This document shows positions 17,466 to 26,345 of a stretch of DNA of 64,000 nt, piece after piece. The translations under genes were made by a program, and so were the position numbers. Location of the stretch: positions 3,224,001 to 3,288,000 of the forward strand of contig NZ_CP059491.1 of NCBI RefSeq assembly GCF_014041935.1. The letters run 5' to 3'. The notes below the pieces were generated by a model, which was not told where the DNA came from, ran no database searches, and saw nothing but the letters and a program-made list of their open reading frames with translations. Source of the stretch: Gordonia jinghuaiqii. Lineage in GTDB: Bacteria > Actinomycetota > Actinomycetes > Mycobacteriales > Mycobacteriaceae. Positions within the stretch are counted from its first letter, which is position 1, and each line of letters starts with the position of its first letter.

Positions 17466-18448
17466 CCGTCCACCACCCGCGCCAGGCACAGCCAGTTGTC
17501 GGGGAAGATGCCCCACGGTAGGTAACCGTTCGCATAGGGACCGTCGCCGAGGATGTTGTTGGTCATGCGCGCTGTCACCGGCAGGATCTCCAGTAGTTTG
17601 CGCAGGTTGTTCCGGTTCTTCTCCAGACCCTGCGTGATCGTGTTCAGGTTGGCCATCAGCGGCGCGAACTGGTCCGCGTTCTCACCGGCGACGGCGCTGG
17701 CCTGCTCGGTGAGCTCGGCGATCCCGTCGAGCATCCGGGTCACCAGATCCTCGCGGGCGGTGATCTTCTGGGTCAGGTCTCGTCCCTGTCCGACGATCAC
17801 CGCGAGCTGCGCCTGGTTGTCGTCGACGATCGAGGTGATCGTCTTGGTGTCGGCGATCAACTGGTTGATCTGGTCCTTGCGGTTGGTGATGACCTCCGAC
17901 ATCTGCGTGAGCGCCTCGAACGTCGGCCGGGTGATCGCGGGAACCCCGGCGAGCTGACGGTTCAGTGTCCGGATGCTCTGCGAGAGGGTCTGATCGTCGA
18001 TCCCCGTCAGGATCGGCGCCCCCTCCTCGATGGTGCGTTGCAGGTCGTAGGGCACCGCGGTGCGTTCGATGTGACCGTCGGGTGCCTCGTCGGGCGAATC
18101 ACCCAGCGACAGATCGATGTAGCGCTGACCGAGCAGCGTCGACATCTTGATCTCGGCCGCACCGTTGGCGGTGACCTTCACCTCCCGGTCGACCTTCATG
18201 GTGATCGCCACATGATTGCCCGCGAGTCGGGTGTCGGTGACCTCACCGACGTCGATACCGGCGACGCGGACCTTGTCCCCCGGCCGGACACCGCCCGCCT
18301 GGGCGAAGTCCCCGGTGAGGGTCTGCTTGCCGAGGTGGGCGCCCGCCAGCGTCGTGACCCCGAGCAGGAGCGCGACGATGACGACGGCACCGATCACACC
18401 GGTCCAGATTCGTCTGTTCTTCCGGAAACTCTTGCGGAACCAGCTCAT
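17459..18448 (-). CDS. mceC: Mce family protein, C position
   Basis: 329 residues: basic start MSWFRKSFRKNRR, one membrane helix (WTGVIGAVVIVALLLGVTTL), the MCE domain (GDFAQAGGVRPGDKVRVAGIDVGEVTDT) and a helical region. The C-terminus ends PDNWLCLARVVDGC, with two cysteines. ATG at 18448 overlaps the mceB stop by 4 bp. The frame remains open to 18538, but that is a shadow of mceB. Confidence 0.92.
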   Translation of the reverse strand: MSWFRKSFRKNRRIWTGVIGAVVIVALLLGVTTLAGAHLGKQTLTGDFAQAGGVRPGDKVRVAGIDVGEVTDTRLAGNHVAITMKVDREVKVTANGAAEIKMSTLLGQRYIDLSLGDSPDEAPDGHIERTAVPYDLQRTIEEGAPILTGIDDQTLSQSIRTLNRQLAGVPAITRPTFEALTQMSEVITNRKDQINQLIADTKTITSIVDDNQAQLAVIVGQGRDLTQKITAREDLVTRMLDGIAELTEQASAVAGENADQFAPLMANLNTITQGLEKNRNNLRKLLEILPVTARMTNNILGDGPYANGYLPWGIFPDNWLCLARVVDGC

Positions 18449-19479
18449 CGACACACCACCGAGTGATTCGTGCCGCCGATCTTGTTGAAGATCCCCGGCG
18501 GGAGCAGGACGTCGCCGATCGCGACGTCGAGATCGCACGCGTAGATGTTCAGGTAGGCACCCTCGCCGAGAACGAGCGGGAAGTGGCCGAGGAAGATCGG
18601 GGCGTCGACGGCCATCCGATCGAGTCTGGTCCCGTTCTGGATGAGCGTGTTGGTCGCGATCCGGCCGTCGGTTGCCGCGTCGGCCAGGCTGTCCCGGCTC
18701 TGGCTCAGCACGTCGGCGAATCCGCTTGCGGTACGCCCGATGTCGGCGACCGCCCCGCCGAACGCGGCGGAGTTGGAATTGAGGTTCGCGATCAGCGCGG
18801 ACATGGACTCGATGACCGTGCCGAGCTGGCCGCCCTGACGGGACAGATCACGCATCACCGTGCTCAGATTGCCGATGATCGCGCCCAGCACGACGTCGCG
18901 GTTGGCGGTGTCCTCGGCGAGACGCCCGACCTCGGCGACGGTGTAGCTCAACGACACCGAATTGCCCTGGAATGCCTCGAGGAGGCCCTCCGAGAGTGCG
19001 TTCACCTGGTCGGGACTGAGGGTCTCGAACACCGGCTGGAATCCGGCGAGGAGTTTGGTGACGTCGAACGAATCCTCCGACGGCAACTCCAGCGTCGATC
19101 CGGGCTTCAGCGGCTTGCTGTCCTTGCCCTCGGCCAGCGTCAGGTTGAGGTATCGCTGGCCGATGAGGTTCTGATAACGGATCGCGGCCTGCGTGTTGGT
19201 GAGGACCTGCTGATCGTTCTGCACCTCGAAAACCACGCGCGCGCGGCCGTTGTCGAGTTCGATCTCCTGAACGCGGCCCACTCGGACACCGGCCATGCGC
19301 ACGTCGTCGCCGGTGTTGAGCCCGGACACGTCGCCGAAGTAGGTCGCGTAGGTGTTCGTCGTACCCGACACCGAACGCTCCAGCGTCGAGAAGATGACAT
19401 AGGTGACCAGCATCGCGGCGATGCCGAAGATGGTGAATCCGATCAGCGGTTTGCGGATCGAGCCTGAGGCCGCGCTCAT
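18445..19479 (-). CDS. mceB: Mce family protein, B position
   Basis: 344 residues: a membrane helix near 12-32 (LIGFTIFGIAAMLVTYVIFST), the MCE domain (YFGDVSGLNTGDDVRMAGVRVGRVQEIEL), and a helical shaft region. Two cysteines lie near the C-terminus (IYACDLD and SVVCR). It starts by ATGA overlap with mceA. The MCE domains of the A-F proteins are expected to form a mixed hexameric ring. Confidence 0.92.
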   Translation of the reverse strand: MSAASGSIRKPLIGFTIFGIAAMLVTYVIFSTLERSVSGTTNTYATYFGDVSGLNTGDDVRMAGVRVGRVQEIELDNGRARVVFEVQNDQQVLTNTQAAIRYQNLIGQRYLNLTLAEGKDSKPLKPGSTLELPSEDSFDVTKLLAGFQPVFETLSPDQVNALSEGLLEAFQGNSVSLSYTVAEVGRLAEDTANRDVVLGAIIGNLSTVMRDLSRQGGQLGTVIESMSALIANLNSNSAAFGGAVADIGRTASGFADVLSQSRDSLADAATDGRIATNTLIQNGTRLDRMAVDAPIFLGHFPLVLGEGAYLNIYACDLDVAIGDVLLPPGIFNKIGGTNHSVVCR

Positions 19480-20801
19480 CGTCCCCCTCCCTGGCCGGCA
19501 GGCGCGCCTGCTTCACGCGCGTCGAGTGATTGGATCAGTGGTCCGAGCATGATCGTGTCGGCCGCGGACGGTGTCCGGCGCAGGACCGCACCGAGGGTCT
19601 TGTTGTCCGCGTCGGTCGTCACCATGCCCACCGGCCGGTTCTTGCGCATGCCGTCGGAGGGATAGATCTGCAGCGGGCCCGACATCGTCGGCCCGGTGCC
19701 GGTTCCCGGTCCGACGCACCCCGGACCGCGGAGGGTGCCGTAGGGCCCACCGTCGTACACCGGGCAGTTCTGCCGGGTGTAGCGGACGAAGGCGCCGAAG
19801 CTGACACCGATGTTGAGCTGCGGGCGGCCGTTGGTGCCGGTGAAGACGGTCAGCACCCGCGCCGCCAGGTTGTTCAGCGCGATCACCGCCTGCGGCAGCG
19901 AATCGGGTTCGAGCACCGTCGCGCCGAGCATCCGGTTGAGGTCGGAGACGAGTCGCTGACCGCCGTTTCCGTTGCGGGCGAACAGCAGCTGGGTCTGATC
20001 GAGCAGCGCCTGTCCACCCGACAGCAGAGCCGACAGGTCACGTTGCTTCTCGGCGATGGTGACCGCCGGGATCACGCTGCGGCCCAGCGCGTCGAGCAGC
20101 TGCGGCGCGGACTGTGACAGACCGGTGATGGCGTTGTCGAAGTTGTCGAACCCGGGCGGGTCACCCGCGGGGAACTGGTTGTTGATCGAGTCGAAGTAGT
20201 TCCGCAGCACACCGACGAACGACCCGAACACCGCGCCGCCGCCCTTGAGTGCGTCGGCGATGGTCGCGAGCACCTCGGCGAGGTCCTCCGGCGGCACCGC
20301 GTCGAGGATCTCGCGCAGCTCGTTCTGCGCGTCCTGCAGCTTGATGGTTGCGAGGGATGTGTCGGCCGGGATCACCGCCCCGGCGGCGAGCCGGTCCGCG
20401 CCCACCTCGGCAGGCTTGACCAGCTCGACGGAGTTGACGCCGAACAGGTTCGACGGCACCGTCCGAGCGGTCACCGACGCCGGGATGCCCTCGGCCTGTG
20501 TGGGCTCGATGTCGATGCCCACCTTCTTGATCAGCTTGGTCGCATCGGCCTGACCCGCGTCGTCGACGGCGATCGACTTCACCGTGCCGACGATGAGCCC
20601 GTTGTAGCGGACATCGGCGCCCGAGGTGAGACCGTCACCGACATCGACCAGGTCGGCGCTGACGGGCACGGTCTTGCTGAACGTGCCCTGGTAGCGCATG
20701 AACAGCAGCACGAAGATGACCAGGAGGACGAGCAGGAAGGCCACACCCCGCAGGACGTATTGCAGCATCGAGGGATTACGTCCGTCGGTCGCGATGTTCA
20801 C
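19476..20801 (-). CDS. mceA: Mce family protein, A position
   Basis: 441 residues, longest of the set. Membrane helix near 17-35 (VAFLLVLLVIFVLLFM), MCE domain (VSADLVDVGDGLTSGADVRYNGLIVGTVKSI), then the family helical region and a Gly/Pro-rich C-terminal stretch with two Cys (QNCPVYDGGPYGTLRGPGC). It starts 10 bp after yrbEB. The lipid carried cannot be read from sequence; nothing in the flanks (no steroid-catabolism genes) suggests cholesterol. Confidence 0.92.
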   Translation of the reverse strand: MNIATDGRNPSMLQYVLRGVAFLLVLLVIFVLLFMRYQGTFSKTVPVSADLVDVGDGLTSGADVRYNGLIVGTVKSIAVDDAGQADATKLIKKVGIDIEPTQAEGIPASVTARTVPSNLFGVNSVELVKPAEVGADRLAAGAVIPADTSLATIKLQDAQNELREILDAVPPEDLAEVLATIADALKGGGAVFGSFVGVLRNYFDSINNQFPAGDPPGFDNFDNAITGLSQSAPQLLDALGRSVIPAVTIAEKQRDLSALLSGGQALLDQTQLLFARNGNGGQRLVSDLNRMLGATVLEPDSLPQAVIALNNLAARVLTVFTGTNGRPQLNIGVSFGAFVRYTRQNCPVYDGGPYGTLRGPGCVGPGTGTGPTMSGPLQIYPSDGMRKNRPVGMVTTDADNKTLGAVLRRTPSAADTIMLGPLIQSLDAREAGAPAGQGGGR

Positions 20802-20811
20802 GGTGTCCCCC

Positions 20812-21678
20812 TCATCCCGAGATCTTGATCCCGGGCGAGGTGCCCCAGAACACGAGGGTCATGACCAGGTTCGCGAACACGATGACGATGATCGCGAGTC
20901 GGATGGCATGTCCGGCAGCAACTCCCACTCCTTCGGGTCCGCCTGAGGCGAAGTAGCCGTAGTAGCACTGGATGAACGTCGTCAGCAGGACGAAGACGAT
21001 CACCTTGATGAACGAGAACACCATGTCCCAGGAGACGAGGAACTGGTTGAAGTAGTACAGGTAGGTGCCCTCGCCCTGCCCGCTCTGCACCATGAACATG
21101 AACTGGCACGCGAGGTAGTTGGCGGCCAGCGACACCGAGTACAGCGGCACGATCGCCAGGACCGCGGCGCTCATGCGGGTGGTGACGAGATACGGCAGTG
21201 GCCGGATCGCGATGGCTTCGAGGGCGTCGATCTCCTCGGCGATCCGCATCGAACCGAGCTGGGCGGTGAACCGGCAGCCGGACTGTGCGGTGAATGCGGT
21301 CGCCGCGAGCAGCGGCGCGATCTCGCGTGTGGTCGCGAAGGCCGACAGGCCACCGGTCACCGGTGACATGCCGAGAAGGTTGAGTGCGGTGTATCCCTCG
21401 ATGCCCACCGTCGCGCCGCCCATGATCCCGAGGATCACCATGACGCCGACAGTCCCGCCGCCCACGACGATGGCGCCATTGCCCCACGCCACGTCGGCCA
21501 GCAGGCGCCAGACCTCTTTGCTGTAGTGCCGGAACGCGAGTGGGACCGCAACGATGGACCGGACCAGGAAGGTGATGAGGTGGCCCATCCCCGCGAGTGC
21601 GTTGCGCGGACCGCGGTACAGCCCCTTGGCCGCCTCGACCGGTTTCAGTGCTGCGGGCACATACCGTGACGCGGTCAT
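20812..21678 (-). CDS. yrbEB: YrbEB (MlaE-type) permease of the Mce transporter
   Basis: 288-residue integral membrane permease with about five helices and the MlaE/YrbE signature FTAQSGCRFTAQLGSMRIAEEIDALEA (~residues 128-155), the loop that contacts the ATPase MceG. It pairs with the product of the preceding gene. No MceG ATPase is encoded in the window, as is normal because MceG is usually unlinked. It is separated by 1 bp from yrbEA. Confidence 0.94.
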   Translation of the reverse strand: MTASRYVPAALKPVEAAKGLYRGPRNALAGMGHLITFLVRSIVAVPLAFRHYSKEVWRLLADVAWGNGAIVVGGGTVGVMVILGIMGGATVGIEGYTALNLLGMSPVTGGLSAFATTREIAPLLAATAFTAQSGCRFTAQLGSMRIAEEIDALEAIAIRPLPYLVTTRMSAAVLAIVPLYSVSLAANYLACQFMFMVQSGQGEGTYLYYFNQFLVSWDMVFSFIKVIVFVLLTTFIQCYYGYFASGGPEGVGVAAGHAIRLAIIVIVFANLVMTLVFWGTSPGIKISG

Positions 21679-21679
21679 C

Positions 21680-22537
21680 TCACACCACCTTCGCCGGGAA
21701 GAGGATCGCGAACAGCTGGGTCAGGATGACGTTCACCGTGAACAGCAGCAGGACCGAGTTGACGACCGCCGCGTTCACGGAATTGGCCACGCCGGAGGGG
21801 CCGCCCTTGGTCGAGAGGCCGCGATCGCAGGCGACAATCGCCACGATCGCGCCGAATATGACGGCTTTGGCCAACGCGAACATCAGGTCCGCGGTGGTCG
21901 CGAAGGACGCAAAGGTGCCGGTGTAACTACCCGGCGTCCCTCCCTGAAAGTAGACGTTGAAGACATAGCCGGTGATGAAACCGACGAAGCAGACGAACCC
22001 GCAGAGCAGAAAACTGACCACCATGGTGGCGAGCAGGCGCGGGGAGATGAGTCGCTCGATGGGGTTGACGCCCATGACCTTCATGGCGTCGATCTCGTCG
22101 CGGATGGTCCGCGATCCGAGGTCCGCGGCGATCGCCGACCCGACCGCTCCGGCGAGGAGGAGCGAGGTGACCAGCGGCGCACCCTGCCTGATCACGCCGA
22201 GGCCGGTGGCCGCACCGGAGAACGAGGTGGCTCCGACCTGACCGGCGATGTTGGACACCTGGATCGAGACGATCACGCCGATCGGGATGGCGACGAGCAG
22301 CGTCGGGAACACCGATGTGCTGGCCATGAAGGCGCACTGCCGGATGAACTCCCCGAACGGGAAGCGTCGCTTGGCGATGTCGACGAACAGCGTGCGGAAC
22401 ACCTCGAGGAACATGCCCAGCTGGCGCCCGAAGGTGTCGAACGAGGCCACGACGTGGCCGTCGAACCACGACCGCACCGCACCCGGCCTCTTGCGACCGG
22501 CCTCCTCGTCATCCGAGGTGACTGCGTTTGTGCTCAA
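21680..22537 (-). CDS. yrbEA: YrbEA (MlaE-type) permease of the Mce transporter
   Basis: 285-residue first gene of the mce operon. The MlaE signature is GAVGSAIAADLGSRTIRDEIDAMKVMGVNPIERLISPRLLA. Several hydrophobic helices follow (VSFLLCGFVCFVGFITGYV and others). The start is TTG (caa at 22535-22537), preceded on the minus strand by AAGGG at good spacing; no ATG or GTG fits better. The promoter should lie in 22538-22700, where a TATATT is seen. Confidence 0.92.
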   Translation of the reverse strand: MSTNAVTSDDEEAGRKRPGAVRSWFDGHVVASFDTFGRQLGMFLEVFRTLFVDIAKRRFPFGEFIRQCAFMASTSVFPTLLVAIPIGVIVSIQVSNIAGQVGATSFSGAATGLGVIRQGAPLVTSLLLAGAVGSAIAADLGSRTIRDEIDAMKVMGVNPIERLISPRLLATMVVSFLLCGFVCFVGFITGYVFNVYFQGGTPGSYTGTFASFATTADLMFALAKAVIFGAIVAIVACDRGLSTKGGPSGVANSVNAAVVNSVLLLFTVNVILTQLFAILFPAKVV

Positions 22538-22852
22538 TCCCTACCCTTGCGTCTCGGCTTACCCGTTCACCGACCGTCAGGTTTCGATGCCCGTGAGCCG
22601 TAGCGACTCACTCTCACCGTCTCCGCGGATCTACTTCGCGTGCCCCCCATGGGCAGGAGTGTCGCCGTAATATACCCCGCTCTCGATTCCGATTGTGTGC
22701 GGCCTCACACTATCGCGCGACTGCAGCTTCCCCGGTGTCGACATACCTTGCTTGATGTGACGAATCGACCGGCCGCTCCGACCGATGCCCAGAGCACCAT
22801 AACTTGGTCAGCAGACCAACGGAGACGAAACCTACCACTTCGTTCCAATGTG
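22538..22852. promoter_or_regulatory. Divergent control region between the mce operon and treZ
   Basis: This 315-bp spacer is clearly lower in GC from ~22660 to 22850. It holds TATATT on the minus strand (22669-22674), a candidate -10 for mce about 130 bp before yrbEA, and TACCTT on the plus strand (22744-22749). A perfect dyad TTGGTC-AGCA-GACCAA lies at 22804-22819, 33 bp before treZ; such TGGTC/GACCA dyads resemble GntR/FadR-type operators. No gene that I can support lies here. Confidence 0.5.
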
Positions 22853-24652
22853 ATGGCGTTTCGTCCGCCACGATCGATCGGCGAGGTACGCGTGTGGGCA
22901 CCCGGCGCCGAGACCGTGGCGCTGGTCGTGCGGCCCGCCGGGACCGATTCGCACACTGACTCCATCGCGATGGATCGCGCGGACGGCGGGTGGTGGCAGG
23001 TCGGTCAAGCGCCCGCCGGCACCGAACGCGCCGGGGCGAGTGCCGATCTGCGTTACGGGTTCTCCATCGACGGCGGGCCTGTCCGTCCGGACCCCCGTTC
23101 CGTACGGCAGCCCGACGGCGTCCACGCGATGTCGGCACTGTTCACCGTCGACGAGACGCTGTGGACCGACGCCGAGTGGGCCGGCCGTGATGTCCACGGT
23201 GCCGTCGTCTACGAGTTGCACCTGGGCACCTTCACCCCCGAAGGGACGCTCGACTCGGCCATCGACCGGCTCGATCATCTCGTCGACCTCGGGATCGACC
23301 TCGTGGAACTGATGCCGGTCAACGCCTTCAACGGCCCGCACAACTGGGGATACGACGGCGTCGCCTGGTATGCGGTGCAGGAGAGTTACGGCGGACCGGC
23401 GGCCCTGGCCCGCTTCGTCGACGCCTGCCACGGCAAGGGACTCGGGGTCGTGCTCGACGTCGTCTACAACCACCTCGGCCCGTCGGGCAACTATCTGCCC
23501 GAATTCGGGCCCTACCTCAGCGAGGGCGCGACGTCGTGGGGAGCGTCGGTCAATCTCTCCGGACCGGACTCCGACGAGGTCCGCGCCTTCATCGCGGGCA
23601 CCGCGCTGCGCTGGTTCACCGAGTTCCACATCGACGCCCTGCGCCTCGACGCGGTGCACGCGCTCGCCGACCATCGGGCCGTTCACATCCTCGAAGAACT
23701 CGCGGCCGCGACCGACGCGCTGTCGGCGGAGCTCGGGCGCCCGTTGTCGCTGATCGCCGAGAGCGACCTCAACGATCCGCGGATGATCCTGCCGCGCAGC
23801 GTCTGCGGGCTGGGGCTGGCCGCCCAGTGGGACGACGACATCCATCACGCCATCCACACCCTGGTCTCCGGTGAACGACAGGGCTACTACAGCGACTTCG
23901 GCAGCTACGACTGCCTCGCGAAGGTCCTGACCGGCGGGTTCTTCCACGACGGCACGTACTCGTCGTTCCGTCGCCGGTGTCACGGCCGCCCGATCCCGAC
24001 CGACACCGTGCCCGCGGCGGCACTACTGGCCTACACCTGCAACCACGACCAGGTGGGCAACCGCGCGATCGGCGACCGGCCGAGCGCCTACCTCGACGGT
24101 GGTCAGCTCGCCATCAAGGCCGCCCTGGTCCTGTTGTCCCCCTTCACCCCGATGCTGTTCATGGGCGAGGAGTGGGCTGCGGCAACACCTTTCCAGTTCT
24201 TCACCTCCCACCCCGAACCGGAGCTCGGCCGCGCCACCGCCGAGGGTCGCAAGTCCGAGTTCGCCGAACACGGCTGGGACAGCGACGATGTGCCCGATCC
24301 GCAGGATCCCGGGACGTTCGAACGATCCAAGCTGGACTGGTCGGAGCTCGACCGGCCCGACCACGCCCGGGTTCTCGAGTTCTATCGGGCGCTGATCACA
24401 TTGCGGAAAGCCGTACCCGCGCTTGTAGATCCGGCGTTCGTGTCGGTACGCGTCGAATTCGACGAGACGGCAGGCTGGTTCGCGATGCATCGCGGTGACT
24501 GGTCGGCGGTGTGCGTGCCCGGCGAGACACCGGTCACCATCCCGTTCGGATTGGACGTCCGATTGTCCTGGGAGCCGGTCGAATCCGCCGGCACGGGCGG
24601 CCTGATCTCACCGGGTCACAACGTGGTCGTCGGGGTGCGCGCGGCGGGGTGA
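22853..24652 (+). CDS. treZ: Malto-oligosyltrehalose trehalohydrolase
   Basis: Releases trehalose from the TreY product. 599 residues: N-terminal module from VRVWAPGAETVALVVRP, barrel with VVYNHLGPSGNYL, ALRLDAVHAL (nucleophile Asp near 265), LIAESDLND (acid/base Glu near 302), CNHDQVGNRAIGDR, and LFMGEEWAAATPFQFFTSH. The frame is open from 22640, and a GTG at 22757 would fit a leaderless start, but codons before ~22853 have low third-position GC and no family similarity. It stands alone, 9.8 kb from treY, and needs its own promoter. Confidence 0.94.
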   Translation: MAFRPPRSIGEVRVWAPGAETVALVVRPAGTDSHTDSIAMDRADGGWWQVGQAPAGTERAGASADLRYGFSIDGGPVRPDPRSVRQPDGVHAMSALFTVDETLWTDAEWAGRDVHGAVVYELHLGTFTPEGTLDSAIDRLDHLVDLGIDLVELMPVNAFNGPHNWGYDGVAWYAVQESYGGPAALARFVDACHGKGLGVVLDVVYNHLGPSGNYLPEFGPYLSEGATSWGASVNLSGPDSDEVRAFIAGTALRWFTEFHIDALRLDAVHALADHRAVHILEELAAATDALSAELGRPLSLIAESDLNDPRMILPRSVCGLGLAAQWDDDIHHAIHTLVSGERQGYYSDFGSYDCLAKVLTGGFFHDGTYSSFRRRCHGRPIPTDTVPAAALLAYTCNHDQVGNRAIGDRPSAYLDGGQLAIKAALVLLSPFTPMLFMGEEWAAATPFQFFTSHPEPELGRATAEGRKSEFAEHGWDSDDVPDPQDPGTFERSKLDWSELDRPDHARVLEFYRALITLRKAVPALVDPAFVSVRVEFDETAGWFAMHRGDWSAVCVPGETPVTIPFGLDVRLSWEPVESAGTGGLISPGHNVVVGVRAAG

Positions 24653-24705
24653 CGGTGCCTCGCCTGGCCTCGATCGCTGCGCTCGGGTACCCCCGGAGAG
24701 CTGAC

Positions 24706-24756
24706 GTCAGGTCAGGTCAGGTCAGGTCGGTCAGGTCAGGTCAGGTCAGGTCAGGT
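24706..24756. repeat. Pentanucleotide repeat (GTCAG)n over the ilvA stop codon
   Basis: About ten near-perfect GTCAG units with one variant unit (24726-24730) fill the 93-bp gap between treZ and ilvA and run into the last codons of ilvA. The ilvA stop (24746-24748) is itself made by a repeat unit, and units further out are non-coding. Confidence 0.9.
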
Positions 24757-26194
24757 AGGCGTACGCCGGCGAACCCGGCTCGAGGCGTTCGCAATCCAGA
24801 CGTGAGCGCGACATGCGTTCCATCAGGCCGCCGAGTCCGTCGCGATGACCCAGTTCGACACCCACGAGTGCGGCACCGGTCTCGCGGTTGTTGCGTTTGA
24901 CGTACTCGAAGAGGGTGATGTCGTCGTCGGGGCCCAGAACCTCGTCGAGGAACCGGCGCAGCGCGCCCGGTTCCTGGGGGAAGTCGACGAGGAAGTAGTG
25001 CTTGAGCCCCCGGTGAACCAGCGATCGTTCGATGATCTCGCCGTACCGAGAGACGTCATTGTTGCCGCCGGACACCAGGCACACCACGGTCGAACCGGCC
25101 GGCAGACGGAGTTTGTCCAGGGCGGCCACCGCCAGGGCACCGGCGGGTTCGGCGATGATTCCCTCGTTCTGGTACAGCTCCAGCATCGCCGAGCAGATGG
25201 CACCTTCGTCGACGTGTGTGACGAGCGCGGATCCCGGTACCGGTGCGGTCGGCTCATCGGGCAGCACCCGGACCGCCGGGTTCCGGCTGATCTCGGCGAA
25301 GACCGGATGGTCGGTCACCGACGCGCCGATCTCCGACATCACCTGGTGGCCGATGCTCCCGATCCGCTTGACCGCCGCACCGTCGACGAACGGGTCGATC
25401 TCGGCCAGGGTCACCGGCCCCCCGTTGACGAGAGCAGCACCCAGCGACACCGCTCCGGTCGGCTCGACGCCGATGATGGTGGTCTCCGCGGACAGTCCAC
25501 GGAAGTACGTCGCCATGCCGGCCAGGCACCCGCCGCCGCCCACCGGAGCGATGATGACGTCCGGCACGCCGCCGAGCTGTTCGACGATCTCGCGCGCGAT
25601 GGTTCCCTGCCCGGCGGCGGTCCGCGGGTCGTCGAAGGCATGAATCCACGCCGAGCCGGTGCGCATCACGTCTTCCTGGGCCGCGGCAGCAGCCGCGTCG
25701 TAGGTCTCCCCGACCGCTTTCAGTTCGACGTAATCGCCGCCGTGCCAGGCGATCCGGTCCCGCTTCTGTTTGGGCGTGGTGGTCGGGACGTAGATCCGCC
25801 CGGGCACCTTCATGCTCTTGCACGCGAACGCGACGCCCTGGGCGTGATTGCCGGCGCTCGCCGCCACCACACCGCGTGCCAGCTCCTGCTCCGACAGCTG
25901 CGCCATCACGTTGTACGCGCCGCGCAGCTTGTACGAGCGCACGGCCTGCAGATCCTCGCGCTTGAGGTAGATCTCGGCGCCGGCCACGGCCGACAGTCGC
26001 GGACAGGCTTCGAGTGGGGTGCGCGCCACAGCCTCGGCGATACGGATGGACGCGGCGTCGATCGCCTCGACGGACAGGGCCGTCTCCTGGGCGGGATCGT
26101 GCTGGTCAACCGAAGCGTGGTGCGTGTTCACGCCTGCCATGGTCTCACTGCGGACGCCGGTTGCGTCGGCCCGGGTTGCGTTGCCCGCCGTCAT
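24746..26194 (-). CDS. ilvA: Threonine ammonia-lyase (biosynthetic, IlvA)
   Basis: PLP enzyme that deaminates L-threonine to 2-oxobutyrate, first step of isoleucine synthesis. 482 residues: PLP lysine in YLKREDLQAVRSYKLRGAYN (Lys89), SAGNHAQG, the phosphate-binding PVGGGGCLAG, and a C-terminal ACT-like regulatory domain (~395-482, HYFLVDFPQEPGALRRFLDEVLGPDDDI), the expected site of isoleucine feedback. A second ATG at 26140 (MAGVNTHH) is a possible start; residues 1-40 are outside the fold. The last codons lie in a GTCAG repeat. Confidence 0.93.
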   Translation of the reverse strand: MTAGNATRADATGVRSETMAGVNTHHASVDQHDPAQETALSVEAIDAASIRIAEAVARTPLEACPRLSAVAGAEIYLKREDLQAVRSYKLRGAYNVMAQLSEQELARGVVAASAGNHAQGVAFACKSMKVPGRIYVPTTTPKQKRDRIAWHGGDYVELKAVGETYDAAAAAAQEDVMRTGSAWIHAFDDPRTAAGQGTIAREIVEQLGGVPDVIIAPVGGGGCLAGMATYFRGLSAETTIIGVEPTGAVSLGAALVNGGPVTLAEIDPFVDGAAVKRIGSIGHQVMSEIGASVTDHPVFAEISRNPAVRVLPDEPTAPVPGSALVTHVDEGAICSAMLELYQNEGIIAEPAGALAVAALDKLRLPAGSTVVCLVSGGNNDVSRYGEIIERSLVHRGLKHYFLVDFPQEPGALRRFLDEVLGPDDDITLFEYVKRNNRETGAALVGVELGHRDGLGGLMERMSRSRLDCERLEPGSPAYAYLT

Positions 26195-26345
26195 CGCGAT
26201 ACGGCGAAGCCGCCCGTCGGCGCGGGCGAAGGCGTATCACTGGAAGGGCGTGAGACCGAAAAGCCTCGGAATCGGGTAGAACACCCGCGCCGCCGCCCCA
26301 GACGAACTTGCGGCAGCACCACAGCCACCTCACTCGGGAGCAGCC

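Noticed and set aside
13071..22537. Cholesterol (Mce4) type for the mce operon
   Set aside because: No steroid catabolism genes or KstR-type sites were seen in the flanks; the substrate is left open.
22757..22852. GTG at 22757 as a leaderless start for treZ
   Set aside because: TACCTT-N7-GTG looks right, but the 32 codons that follow have low third-position GC and no family similarity. ATG 22853 is preferred, though not proven.
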